DNA of 64,000 nucleotides from Agromyces cavernae (lineage in GTDB: Bacteria > Actinomycetota > Actinomycetes > Actinomycetales > Microbacteriaceae): assembly GCF_021044935.1 (NCBI RefSeq), contig NZ_JAJNMP010000002.1, forward strand, positions 496,001 to 560,000. The letters are read 5' to 3'. Below are positions 29,313-37,496 of the stretch, piece by piece; positions within the stretch are counted from its first letter, which is position 1, and each line of letters begins with the position of its first letter. The translations under genes were made by a program, and so were the position numbers. Below the pieces are notes generated by a model. The model was not told where the DNA came from, searched no databases, and was given only the letters and a program-made list of their open reading frames with translations.

Positions 29313-30050
29313 TCATGGGATCGGCGGCACGGGCCGGCCTTCGTACAACTCGGCCATCGCATTCTCGTATCGTCGCTTCAGGAGCAGCGAGTAGAGCAGC
29401 CGCACCGGGGCGGGCAGGTTCGTCTTCATCCATCCGGGGCGCTCGTCGGCCGGCACCGTCGCGAGCATGAGGCCCAGCTGCACCGCCATGACGTCGCGCG
29501 GCAACTGCTTCCGGGACTCCTGGATCGCGGCGTTGGCGTGCTCGCCCATCTCGTCCCACTCCGACTGGGTCAGCACCGATGTCGCGACCGGCACGATGTG
29601 CTCCTCCTCGGGCGCGAGGTGACCGACGAGAGTGTCCCGCAGATGCTCGACACCCGCCGCCAATCGGTCTCGGGTCGCGGCATCCGCGCGCGTGCGCCAT
29701 TGCTCGAGCAGCGGCTCGACCTCCGCGAGTTCCACCGCCACCTGCGCATGCTGGGCCTTCATCTGGTCGACGTGCGCCCCGCAGCCCGGCGACCGTTCCA
29801 CGAGCCGATCCCAGAGCACCAGATCCTCGGTCTCGTGGTGCAGATGCAGGCCGAAGAAGTCCATGTGCGCGTAGTCGGCGACGACGGATGCCCGACGGAC
29901 GTCGCCGTCATCCACTCCGCGGATCAGTCCGGGCAACTCGCGGTACAACCATCGGAAGATCCGGTGCACCTGCAACAGGTCGGATGTATCGCAACCGATC
30001 GGTTCGCCGGCCGGAAGCGGTTCGGACGAACTCGGCAGCCTCGTGACCAT
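29313..30050 (-). CDS. Hemerythrin HHE-domain protein (paralogue 2)
   Basis: A 245-residue protein with a four-helix hemerythrin-like domain in residues 20-175. The candidate iron ligands are H in VHRIF, the HLHHETED cluster, HVDQMKAQH and HLAPEEEHI. Such domains bind a non-haem di-iron site and sense or store oxygen or nitric oxide, or protect Fe-S clusters. The C-terminal part (LMLATVPADERPGWMKTNLPAPVRLLYSLLLKRRYENAM) is shared with the next gene and seems specific to this subfamily. It has the same length and pattern as the upstream paralogue, so it is a tandem duplication. The start is ATG 30050 (MVTRLP). Confidence 0.85.
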   Translation of the reverse strand: MVTRLPSSSEPLPAGEPIGCDTSDLLQVHRIFRWLYRELPGLIRGVDDGDVRRASVVADYAHMDFFGLHLHHETEDLVLWDRLVERSPGCGAHVDQMKAQHAQVAVELAEVEPLLEQWRTRADAATRDRLAAGVEHLRDTLVGHLAPEEEHIVPVATSVLTQSEWDEMGEHANAAIQESRKQLPRDVMAVQLGLMLATVPADERPGWMKTNLPAPVRLLYSLLLKRRYENAMAELYEGRPVPPIP

Positions 30051-30124
30051 GTCAACCCCTGCTCCGCGCCGCGCTGCGTGCGTAGGGGTCACCGTCGTTG
30101 GCGCATGTCGTGGACTGCGGACGT

Positions 30125-30141
30125 GGCGAAATATACTCGCC
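30125..30141 (-). promoter_or_regulatory. Promoter -10 (TATATT) inside a 5-7-5 inverted repeat
   Basis: GGCGA and TCGCC flank a 7-base AT-rich core, and TATATT (minus strand, 30130-30135) lies inside it, 75-80 bases before the start of the 29313-30050 hemerythrin gene. An inverted repeat centred on a -10 box is what a repressor operator would look like. The -35 (TGGCGG) is poor. Confidence 0.5.
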
Positions 30142-30199
30142 GCACGATTCATCCGCCACAGCGCCGTCACTCAGGCGCTGGGTGGAACGGACGCCGCGA

Positions 30200-30937
30200 T
30201 CAGACCGCCGATGCCGTCGCGGGAACCGCGGCTCGAGTCCGATCCGTGCGGAGCCTCCGGATCGCGCGCTCGTACTGGCGCCGGCCGACCATTCGGTACG
30301 CGACGCGGATCGGCGCGGGCAGCTCCTTCTCGAACCAGGCGTCGCGCTCCGACTCCGGAACGCTGTCGATCATGAGACCGAGCAGGACGAAGATCGGCAG
30401 CGGCGGCTTGTGGCGCCGGGCGTGCTTGTGGATGTCGTCCCACTCCGCGTCGGAGAGGATCGCGTCGAGCACCGGGAACGCCTCGCGCTCCTCGTCTGCC
30501 AGATGCTCGACGAGCAGCCGGTCGATCTCGTCGAGGTCACCCGCGAGCCGATCGGCGAGGGCGTCATCCGCCGTGCGCGCCCACCGGTCGACGACCGCAT
30601 CCGCGACGTCGAGTCGATCGGACACCACACCGTGCTGGCGCCGCATCAGTGCGACGTGCATTCCGCAGGCAGGGGCTCGCTCGCCCATGACGTCCCAGAA
30701 GTACTCGTCCTCGGTGCGGTGGTGCACGTGGAGGAGAGCGATGATGCCGTGCAGGTGCTTCGCGACGTACCGGGCGTGCGCGGTGTCGCCGGGGGCGACA
30801 TCCCGCACGAGGTCGGGTGCCTCGGCGAACAGGCGGCGGAAGAGCCGGTGGATGACGACGACCTCGTCGCTGCGACAGGTCGCGGCGGGGCCGGCGGCGA
30901 TCTCGGATGCGCCCGTGCTGGGAAGTCGAGTGGTCAT
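30200..30937 (-). CDS. Hemerythrin HHE-domain protein (paralogue 1)
   Basis: A 245-residue protein, counted from ATG 30937 (MTTRLPSTG); the longer extension upstream is arginine-rich and rejected. The hemerythrin-like bundle shows VIHRLFRRLF, LLHVHHRTEDEYFWD, CGMHVALMRRQHG and LLVEHLADEEREAFPV, the same spacing of His/Glu ligands as its neighbour at 29313-30050. The C-terminal LMIDSVPESERDAWFEKELPAPIRVAYRMVGRRQYE aligns with the paralogue. Tandem palindromes at 30972-31009 sit where its promoter should be. Function is inferred only from the domain. Confidence 0.85.
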   Translation of the reverse strand: MTTRLPSTGASEIAAGPAATCRSDEVVVIHRLFRRLFAEAPDLVRDVAPGDTAHARYVAKHLHGIIALLHVHHRTEDEYFWDVMGERAPACGMHVALMRRQHGVVSDRLDVADAVVDRWARTADDALADRLAGDLDEIDRLLVEHLADEEREAFPVLDAILSDAEWDDIHKHARRHKPPLPIFVLLGLMIDSVPESERDAWFEKELPAPIRVAYRMVGRRQYERAIRRLRTDRTRAAVPATASAV

Positions 30938-30971
30938 GCACGCAAGGCAAACGGACGACGCGCGGCGCCGC

Positions 30972-31009
30972 GCCCGGGACATCCCGCACATCTGCCCGGG
31001 ACATCCCGC
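30972..31009. repeat. Two 16-bp direct repeats, period 22, each holding a palindrome
   Basis: GCCCGGGACATCCCGC occurs at 30972-30987 and 30994-31009. Each copy contains the 12-bp near-palindrome CGGGACATCCCG (two 5-bp arms around CA/TG). The 22-bp period is about two helical turns, so bound dimers would lie on one face. It lies 35-72 bases before the start of the first hemerythrin gene. Confidence 0.6.
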
Positions 31010-31038
31010 TGATGCGGCCCGGGTTCGCCCTGACCTTG

Positions 31039-31682
31039 CTACGCGGCCGTCGCCGCGGCGCGCACCTTCGTGAGGAAGTACTCGTGGAAGCGGAATTCGC
31101 CGTTGATCTCGGGATGGAAGCTCGTGCCGAGTAGATTCCCTTGCTCGACGGCGACGACACGGCCGTCGGAGATCGTCGCGAGCGCCTTGGCGCGGGGTCC
31201 GACCGACTCCACGACCGGACCGCGGATGAATACGGCGTGCACGGGCCGCTCGCCGAGGGCGGGGATGTCGAGATCGGTCTCGAACGACTGGTTCTGCGAG
31301 CCGAAGGCGTTGCGGCGCACGACGACGTCGAGCCCCCCGAGCGACTGCTGCCCGGCGATCGCGTCGAGCACCGTGTCGGCGAGCATGATGAGGCCCGCGC
31401 AGGTGCCGTAGACGGGCAGGCCCGCTGCGATCGCGGCCTTCAGCGGCTCGGCCAGGCCGTAGGCGCGCGACAACTTGTCCATGACGGTCGACTCCCCGCC
31501 GGGGATCACGAGGCCCTCGATGGCGTCGAGCTCGTCGGGCCGGCGCACGAGCGACACGCTCGCGCCGAGCTTCGTGAGCACGTGGGCGTGCTCTCGGAAG
31601 TCTCCCTGAAGCGCGAGAACGCCGACGCGGGGGCCGGTCGAAGCCGCCGCCCCCGCGTCGAGTGATTCGGTACGGAGCGTCG

Positions 31683-31686
<4 letters not shown>
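31039..31686 (-). CDS. pdxT: Pyridoxal 5'-phosphate synthase glutaminase subunit PdxT
   Basis: Releases ammonia from glutamine and passes it to PdxS. The 215-residue class I glutaminase has the nucleophile Cys in GTCAGL, oxyanion GGEST, and the His-x-Glu pair in SFHPEINGE. An N-terminal extension of about 18 residues precedes [13 protein letters not shown]. It starts at GTG 31686, overlapping the pdxS stop by four bases. Confidence 0.96.
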
Positions 31687-32600
<914 letters not shown>

Positions 32601-32607
32601 GGAGTCA

Positions 32608-32613
32608 ATCCTA
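32608..32613 (-). promoter_or_regulatory. Candidate -10 (TAGGAT) giving a leaderless pdxS mRNA
   Basis: TAGGAT lies seven bases before the A of the pdxS ATG, so transcription would start on or next to the start codon. There is no good -35 at 17 bp. Leaderless mRNAs are common in actinobacteria. Confidence 0.45.
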
Positions 32614-32672
32614 ATCGTCGGGTAGGGTGCGCACTGCGCCGCGATGGAGGCCGCACGGCAGTGCAGTGGACA

Positions 32673-32691
32673 CCGCGTCCAGCGGACGCGG
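32673..32691 (-). terminator. Hairpin terminator after the HIT gene
   Basis: CCGCGTCC, loop AGC, GGACGCGG: a perfect 8-bp GC stem 10 bases past the stop of the HIT-family gene, before pdxS. No U-tract. Confidence 0.55.
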
Positions 32692-32700
32692 CCGGTCGGT

Positions 32701-33264
32701 TCAGGCGGGCCAGGCCTGGGCGATCTCCTGCCGAACCTCGCCGAGCAGGCGGGGCAGCGCCTTCGTTCCGGCGATGATCGGGAAGAAGTTCGAGTCGAGC
32801 GCCCAGCGCGGCACGATGTGCTGATGCAGGTGCTCGGCGATACCGGCGCCGGCGATGCGGCCCTGGTTCATGCCGATGTTGAAGCCGTCACAATGCGAAA
32901 CCTGCTTCACGACGCGCATGGCGACCTGCGTGAGTTCGCCGATCTCGGCGACCTCATCGGGCGACGCTTCGTCGTAGGTGGCGACATGGCGATACGGACA
33001 GACGAGCAGGTGCCCGCTGTTGTAGGGGAACAGGTTGAGCAGCACGTACGCGTGGCGACCGCGGGCGACGATGAGCGACTGCTCGTCGTCCATCTCGGGC
33101 GCCCTGCAGAACGGGCACGCGTGCTCGTCGGGCTGCTGGCCGTGCTGGATGTAGACGAGTCGGTGGGGCGTCCACAGTCGCTGGAACGCGTCGGGCACGC
33201 CGGCCAGGTCGGCCGAGGCGTCGGTCGGGACCCCGTCGAACTCGTCGTGCCGGTAGCTCGTCAT
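32701..33264 (-). CDS. HIT-family nucleotide phosphorylase/hydrolase (Ap4A-phosphorylase-like)
   Basis: A 187-residue HIT protein with the histidine triad HLHQHIV near residue 145, and an N-terminal CPFC pair. The mycobacterial counterpart encoded beside thrS (Rv2613c) is a diadenosine tetraphosphate phosphorylase, and the length, CPFC pair and gene position here match it. The start ATG overlaps the thrS stop (ATGA), so it is coupled to ThrRS, an enzyme type that can make Ap4A as a side product. The pgsA gene that follows it in mycobacteria is not present here. Confidence 0.9.
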   Translation of the reverse strand: MTSYRHDEFDGVPTDASADLAGVPDAFQRLWTPHRLVYIQHGQQPDEHACPFCRAPEMDDEQSLIVARGRHAYVLLNLFPYNSGHLLVCPYRHVATYDEASPDEVAEIGELTQVAMRVVKQVSHCDGFNIGMNQGRIAGAGIAEHLHQHIVPRWALDSNFFPIIAGTKALPRLLGEVRQEIAQAWPA

Positions 33265-35252
33265 GCGAAGAGGTCGTCGCGAGTCGTGACCTGGCGCCGC
33301 TCGTCGATCGCCGCGCGGATGTGCGCGACCGCCTCGTCGATCGCCACGCCGTTCTCCTGCGTGCCGTCGCGGAACCGGAAGCTCACCGTCTCGCCGGCGC
33401 GGTCGTGCTCGCCGGCGATGAGCTGGAACGGCACCTTCTGGGTCGTGTGGGTGCGGATCTTCTTCTGCATGCGGTCGTCGCTGGTGTCGAGTTCGGCGCG
33501 CACGCCGGACCCCCGCAGCAGTTCGATGATCGCCCCGAGGTACGGGACGTATTCGTCGGCGACCGGGATGCCCACCACCTGCACCGGTGCGAGCCACACC
33601 GGGAACGCGCCGGCATAGTGTTCGAGGAGGATCGCGAAGAAGCGTTCGATCGAGCCGAACAGGGCGCGGTGGATCATGATCGGGCGCTTCTTCTGCCCGT
33701 CTCGGTCGGTGAACTCGAGATCGAATCGCTCGGGCAGGTTCGGGTCGACCTGCACGGTCGAGAGCTGCCACGTGCGGCCGATCGCGTCGCGCGTCTTGAG
33801 GTCGATCTTGGGCCCGTAGAACGCGGCCTCGCCGGGCATCTCGGTGAGCTTGAGCCCGCTCGCACGGGCCACGTTGCGCAGTGCGTTCGTGGAGTACTCC
33901 CAGAACTCCTCCGAGCCGATCCACTTGTCGCTCGCATCGTCGCGCATCGACAGCTCGAGCTCGAAGTCCTCGAGGCCGAAGTCGCGCAGCATCGAGATGA
34001 CGAAGTCGATGACCTTCGTGGCCTCTTCCTCGAGCTGGTCGGGAGTGACGAACAGGTGCGAGTCGTCCTGCGTGAATCCGCGCACGCGGGTGAGTCCGTG
34101 CAGCGCGCCCGAGAGCTCGTTGCGGTACACGGTGCCGTTCTCGGCGAGTCGCATCGGCAGGTCGCGGTAGCTGCGCCCGCGCTCCTTGTAGATGAGGATG
34201 TGCATCGGGCAGTTCATGGGCTTCAGGTAATAGTCCTGGCCCTGCTTCGTGATGTTGCCATCGGCGTCGCGCTCCTCGTCCATCTTGATGGGCGGGAACA
34301 TGCCCTCTTTGTAGGTGACGAGGTGGTTGGACTGGAGGAAGAGGTCCTCCTTCGAGATGTGCGGGGTGTACACGTAGGTGTACCCGTCGGCGATGTGGCG
34401 ACGACGGGCGTGCTGCTCCATCTCCATGCGCACGACGCCACCGCGCGGATGCCATACCGAGAGTCCCGAGCCGATCTCGTCGGGGAAGCTGAACAGGTCG
34501 AGTTCGCGCCCGAGCTTGCGGTGGTCGCGCTTGGCCGCCTCCTCGAGGCGGTGCTGGTACGCGCGCAGCTCGTCTTTCGTGGTCCACGCGGTGCCGTAGA
34601 TGCGCTGCAGCTGCGGGTTCTTCTCGGAACCCCGCCAGTACGCCGCGGCGAGTCGCATGAGCGCCCAGCCGTTGCCGATCATGCGGGTGTTCGGCAGGTG
34701 CGGTCCGCGGCAGAGGTCCTTCCAGACCGTCTCGCCGGTCTTCGGGTCGACGTTGTCGTAGATCGTGAGCTCGCCGGCGCCGACCTCGACCGACTCGTGG
34801 TCGTCGCCGCTGCCCTCACCGTGACCGGCATTGCCCTTCAGCCCGATGAGCTCGAGCTTGTAGGGCTCGTCGGCGAGCTCGGCGCGTGCTTCGTCGTCGG
34901 TGACGACGCGCCGCACGAAGCGCTGGCCCGAGCGGATGATGCGCGCCATCTCCTTGTCGAGCGCCTTGAGCGCTTCGGGCGTGAACGCCTCGGCCACGTC
35001 GAAGTCGTAGTAGAAGCCGTCGGTGACGGGCGGGCCGATGCCGAGCTTTGCCTCGGGGTTGATCGTCTGCACGGCCTGGGCGAGCACGTGCGCAGCAGAG
35101 TGGCGCAGGATGTTCAGCCCGTCGGGCGAATCGATCGTCACCGGCTCGACGTCATCGTCGTCGGTCACCGTCGTCGCGAGATCCTTGAGTTCGCCGTTGA
35201 CGCGCATCGCGACAACGGATCGGTCGGTGAAGAGCGCGAAGCCGTCGGCCAC
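33261..35252 (-). CDS. thrS: Threonine-tRNA ligase
   Basis: A 663-residue class II synthetase. Domains: N-terminal TGS domain (about residues 1-65), editing domain with [12 protein letters not shown], the catalytic core with [45 protein letters not shown] and [13 protein letters not shown], and the C-terminal anticodon domain ([13 protein letters not shown]). It starts at GTG 35252 behind AAGGAG. The leader is short (about 40 bases), which leaves no room for a T-box. Confidence 0.97.
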   Translation of the reverse strand: MADGFALFTDRSVVAMRVNGELKDLATTVTDDDDVEPVTIDSPDGLNILRHSAAHVLAQAVQTINPEAKLGIGPPVTDGFYYDFDVAEAFTPEALKALDKEMARIIRSGQRFVRRVVTDDEARAELADEPYKLELIGLKGNAGHGEGSGDDHESVEVGAGELTIYDNVDPKTGETVWKDLCRGPHLPNTRMIGNGWALMRLAAAYWRGSEKNPQLQRIYGTAWTTKDELRAYQHRLEEAAKRDHRKLGRELDLFSFPDEIGSGLSVWHPRGGVVRMEMEQHARRRHIADGYTYVYTPHISKEDLFLQSNHLVTYKEGMFPPIKMDEERDADGNITKQGQDYYLKPMNCPMHILIYKERGRSYRDLPMRLAENGTVYRNELSGALHGLTRVRGFTQDDSHLFVTPDQLEEEATKVIDFVISMLRDFGLEDFELELSMRDDASDKWIGSEEFWEYSTNALRNVARASGLKLTEMPGEAAFYGPKIDLKTRDAIGRTWQLSTVQVDPNLPERFDLEFTDRDGQKKRPIMIHRALFGSIERFFAILLEHYAGAFPVWLAPVQVVGIPVADEYVPYLGAIIELLRGSGVRAELDTSDDRMQKKIRTHTTQKVPFQLIAGEHDRAGETVSFRFRDGTQENGVAIDEAVAHIRAAIDERRQVTTRDDLFA

Positions 35253-35291
35253 CTTGATCCACTCCTTGGATTCTCGAAAACGAACCCTTCA

Positions 35292-35297
35292 ACTGTA
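35292..35297 (-). promoter_or_regulatory. Candidate -10 box (TACAGT) for thrS
   Basis: TACAGT on the minus strand, about 40 bases before the GTG, in an AT-richer patch just upstream of the thrS Shine-Dalgarno. The -35 is not clear. Confidence 0.4.
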
Positions 35298-35427
35298 GTG
35301 GTGCGCCGGATGCCGCCCTGCGCGAGCGCGCCCTCGCCGGTGCGAGCGCCGCGGCGCCGTGCGGCGATCGGATGCACCCCGGGCGATGGCCGAACCCGCT
35401 GAGTACCGCCCCCGGCCGACACGCTCG

Positions 35428-35474
35428 ACGACGAGCGGATGCCACGGCGCGACGCCGTGGCATCCGCTCGTCGT
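35428..35474. terminator. Perfect 21-bp hairpin after the secreted-protein gene
   Basis: ACGACGAGCGGATGCCACGGC at 35428-35448 pairs perfectly with 35454-35474 around a GCGAC loop. It lies 55 bases past the stop of the 35529-36056 gene and before thrS, and so probably ends the former. Both arms contain the recurrent CGGATGCC word. Confidence 0.75.
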
Positions 35475-35528
35475 TCGCAACAGCGCGGCGGCATCCGCCG
35501 CCCTGCCGCAGATCGCCGGGCGCTGGTG

Positions 35529-36056
35529 TCAGCCGGCCAGGCGTCGCTTGACGGCGACGCGCTCACCCACGACGACGGAGCCGAGCGCGAGCGCACCGAG
35601 ACCGGCTACGAGGAGCCAACTGCCGTCGAATCCACCACCGCCACCCGACGAGGTCGAGTCGATCGGCACGATCACCGCACTCGACGCCGACGGTGTCGGC
35701 GTGGGTGTCGACACCGGCTCGAACGAGTACGAGTAGTGGCTGATGCCCTTGCCGGACGGATGTTCGAAGGTGAAGGTCTGCGAGGGCGGGTCGACCGGGA
35801 TGATCACGAACCCGTTGCCCTGATTCGCCGAACCGGCCTTCACGCAGACCTCGGTGATGACGAATCCGTCGGGGACCGTGATCGTGATCGACGTGACCTC
35901 GGGGTTGCTGGGGACGTCGATCTTGCCGGAGTCGAGCCCGGGGCAGATCTGGCCGGCGGGTGGCACGGCGTACGCCGGCGCAGCGCTGAACACGACGGCG
36001 CCGGCAGCAAGCAGCAGGGCAACGCCGATGGCACGTCGGGTCAGTCGGGTGGTCAT
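35529..36056 (-). CDS. Secreted protein with C-terminal membrane anchor, 175 residues
   Basis: A signal peptide (residues 1-29, RRAIGVALLLAAGAVVFSAAPAYA, cleavage after AYA) is followed by an extracytoplasmic beta-rich region (VTSITITVPDGFVITEVCVKAG), a Pro/Thr/Ser stalk (STPTPTPSAS), a glycine run (GGGGGFDG) and a C-terminal helix WLLVAGLGALALGSVVVG with a basic tail. The arrangement resembles a cell-wall protein, but there is no LPXTG-like sorting signal before the helix. Two Cys (C39 and C71 region) could form a disulfide. No function is known. The start is ATG 36056 with GAGGAG. Confidence 0.85.
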   Translation of the reverse strand: MTTRLTRRAIGVALLLAAGAVVFSAAPAYAVPPAGQICPGLDSGKIDVPSNPEVTSITITVPDGFVITEVCVKAGSANQGNGFVIIPVDPPSQTFTFEHPSGKGISHYSYSFEPVSTPTPTPSASSAVIVPIDSTSSGGGGGFDGSWLLVAGLGALALGSVVVGERVAVKRRLAG

Positions 36057-36357
36057 GAGAAGGCTCCTCACTTCGTCGTGAGCGCAGCACTGGTGTGCAA
36101 CGCAGGTGCACGGTGTGCGCTCAACTCGGGTTCGGCGCCTTGTGGACGGCGGTCGGGTATCGCTCCACAACGATCACGGTGCCCAGACTACGAGGATTCC
36201 TCAGTTACTATCACCCCCCGAAGAGGGCACACACTCGGCCGAGCAGGCACACGCCGCTCATCGTGCGCGCGTGAGTGGGAATGCGTGCCGAACTGGCACA
36301 GAGATGGCATGGAAAACAAGAAAGGCCCGGAATACCGGGCCGAACCTGCTCTGTGTC
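36057..36357. other. Gene-free stretch upstream of the secreted-protein gene
   Basis: About 300 bases without a coding region. It should hold the promoter of the minus-strand secreted-protein gene; a possible -10 TAGTCT lies at 36185-36190 on minus, without a good -35. The right end carries the terminator of the minus-strand tRNA cluster (36308-36341). I see nothing else. Confidence 0.5.
36308..36341 (-). terminator. Intrinsic terminator of the tRNA-Gly-Cys-Val transcript
   Basis: On minus: GGCCCGG, loop TATT, CCGGGCC, then TTTCTTGTTTTCC, a real U-rich tract. It lies 17 bases past the tRNA-Val. Confidence 0.85.
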
Positions 36358-36432
36358 TGGTGGGCGATACTGGGATCGAACCAGTGACCTCTTCCGTGTC
36401 AGGGAAGCGCGCTACCGCTGCGCCAATCGCCC
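36358..36432 (-). tRNA. tRNA-Val (GAC)
   Basis: The minus strand folds as a cloverleaf: acceptor GGGCGAT/ATCGCCC, anticodon arm CTTCC-CTGACAC-GGAAG with anticodon GAC, T-arm CTGGTTCGATCCCAG, discriminator A, CCA encoded. Third gene of a minus-strand tRNA transcript. Confidence 0.95.
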
Positions 36433-36457
36433 AGAGTCGCAATGATTCTCGCGACTT

Positions 36458-36531
36458 TGGAGGTGGATACGGGATTCGAACCCGTGTATACGGCTTTGCA
36501 GGCCGCTGCCTCGCCTCTCGGCCAATCCACC
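36458..36531 (-). tRNA. tRNA-Cys (GCA)
   Basis: Minus-strand cloverleaf with acceptor GGTGGAT/ATCCACC, discriminator U (typical of tRNA-Cys), anticodon loop around TGCA giving GCA, T-arm ACGGGTTCGAATCCCGT, CCA encoded. It lies 26 bases before tRNA-Val(GAC). Confidence 0.95.
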
Positions 36532-36587
36532 GTGTATGGGTTCACCACCAGAAGAACAGGAATGAACTTGCGCTCATTCCCGATCAG

Positions 36588-36659
36588 AGCGGATGACGAG
36601 ATTCGAACTCGCGACCCTCACCTTGGCAAGGTGATGCGCTACCACTGCGCCACATCCGC
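36588..36659 (-). tRNA. tRNA-Gly (GCC)
   Basis: Minus-strand cloverleaf: acceptor GCGGATG/CATCCGC, anticodon arm CACCT-TGCCA-AGGTG with anticodon GCC, T-arm GCGAGTTCGAATCTCGT, discriminator U. CCA is not encoded. First gene of the minus-strand tRNA transcript. Confidence 0.95.
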
Positions 36660-36686
36660 GTTGCCCGCATTTCTGCGTGCAGAGAG

Positions 36687-36716
36687 ACTCTAACGGATTC
36701 GGTGAACGAATCACAA
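36687..36716 (-). promoter_or_regulatory. Promoter of the minus-strand tRNA cluster
   Basis: TTGTGA (-35, 36716-36711) and TAGAGT (-10, 36692-36687) with an 18-bp spacer, about 28 bases before tRNA-Gly. One of the best sigma-A-like promoters in the window. Confidence 0.65.
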
Positions 36717-36864
36717 ACTGAGCCGACCGCATGGCACGTTCCCCCCGGTCATTCCCAGATTCGGTCCCGGAAACCCGGGCGTGTCGAGCTGAGCCGGCCC
36801 GCCGGAGCGACATCCTGACGCGCTCGCGCGCTGCGCCGATGTGCATTCGCCCGGCTCCGTCGGC

Positions 36865-36870
36865 TAGTAT
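36865..36870 (+). promoter_or_regulatory. Candidate -10 (TAGTAT) for tRNA-Val(CAC)
   Basis: TAGTAT 40 bases before the tRNA 5' end; a -35 at TGCATT (17-bp spacer) is weak. Confidence 0.5.
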
Positions 36871-36909
36871 CGAGTCCGCGGTCACCGCACGTGACTGCGA
36901 ATCCCACAT

Positions 36910-36982
36910 GGGCGATTGGCGCAGCTGGTAGCGCGCTTCCTTCACACGGAAGAGGTCGTCGGTTCGAGCCCGGCATCGCCCA
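36910..36982 (+). tRNA. tRNA-Val (CAC)
   Basis: Plus-strand cloverleaf: acceptor GGGCGAT/ATCGCCC, D-arm GCGCAGCTGGTAGCGC, anticodon arm CTTCC-TTCACAC-GGAAG with anticodon CAC, T-arm TCGGTTCGAGCCCGG, discriminator A. CCA not encoded. It is nearly identical to the minus-strand tRNA-Val(GAC) in the acceptor, D and anticodon arms. It is followed at once by a terminator. Confidence 0.95.
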
Positions 36983-36986
36983 CGAG

Positions 36987-37016
36987 ACGCCCCCACTCCA
37001 CTGGGGGCGTTCTTCG
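36987..37016 (+). terminator. Intrinsic terminator after tRNA-Val(CAC)
   Basis: ACGCCCCC(A) and (T)GGGGGCGT arms around a short loop, followed by TCTTCGTTTC. It starts five bases past the tRNA end. Confidence 0.85.
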
Positions 37017-37105
37017 TTTCCGCGCTCGGTCAACCCCGTTGCGGCACCCGAGCCCTCGGTCTAGCGTGGCCGCCATCTGGCCCGCATCGACGCGAGGAGC
37101 ATTCC

Positions 37106-37465
37106 ATGTCCGGTGAGATCTCGTTCATCGAGTTCGGAGCGGCAGACGCCATGACCGCCCGCACCTTCTACGGAAAGCTGTTCGGCTGGTCGTTCGAGCC
37201 CGGACCCGGCGGGGACGGCTACGTGATCGACGGCGCGGGGGTTCCGGCGGGTGTCCACGGCGGCGATCAGGGCGCCGCGCCGTACGTCTTCTTCAGGGTC
37301 GACGATCTCGATGCCGCCACCGCCGCAGTCGAGCGACTCGGCGGAACCGTCGAGACGATGGCGGGCGACGACGATGAGGCCTCAGCGGCGATCTTCGGCG
37401 AGTTCCGCATGTGCCGCGACGACCAGGGTTCGCCCTTCGGCCTGCACCGCCCGCCCCTCCACTGA
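37106..37465 (+). CDS. VOC-superfamily (glyoxalase/bleomycin-resistance-like) protein
   Basis: A 119-residue single-module protein: EISFIEFGAADAMTARTFYGKLFGW opens the first beta-alpha-beta-beta-beta unit, and YVFFRVDDLDAATAAVERLGG the second. The fold can bind metal or small hydrophobic ligands; the terminal GEFRMCRDDQGSPFGLH fits the usual end of the family. Substrate unknown. It starts at ATG 37106 with GCGAGGAGC upstream. Confidence 0.87.
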   Translation: MSGEISFIEFGAADAMTARTFYGKLFGWSFEPGPGGDGYVIDGAGVPAGVHGGDQGAAPYVFFRVDDLDAATAAVERLGGTVETMAGDDDEASAAIFGEFRMCRDDQGSPFGLHRPPLH

Positions 37466-37496
37466 ACGCCACGAACCGCGACGGCGAGCGGCGACG

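Noticed and set aside
30051-31038. CRISPR-like array from the GCCCGGGACATCCCGC copies
   Set aside because: Only two copies with a 6-base spacer; no array and no cas gene.
35253-35300. T-box riboswitch upstream of thrS
   Set aside because: Only about 40 bases of leader lie between the likely promoter and the GTG, too short for a T-box, and no TGGNACC-type box was seen.
35529-35620. LPXTG sorting signal in the secreted protein
   Set aside because: No LPXTG, NPQTN or similar motif precedes the C-terminal helix.
36741-36909. Possible small open frames between the two tRNA groups
   Set aside because: No Shine-Dalgarno, biased codon use or similarity; the region reads as promoter DNA.
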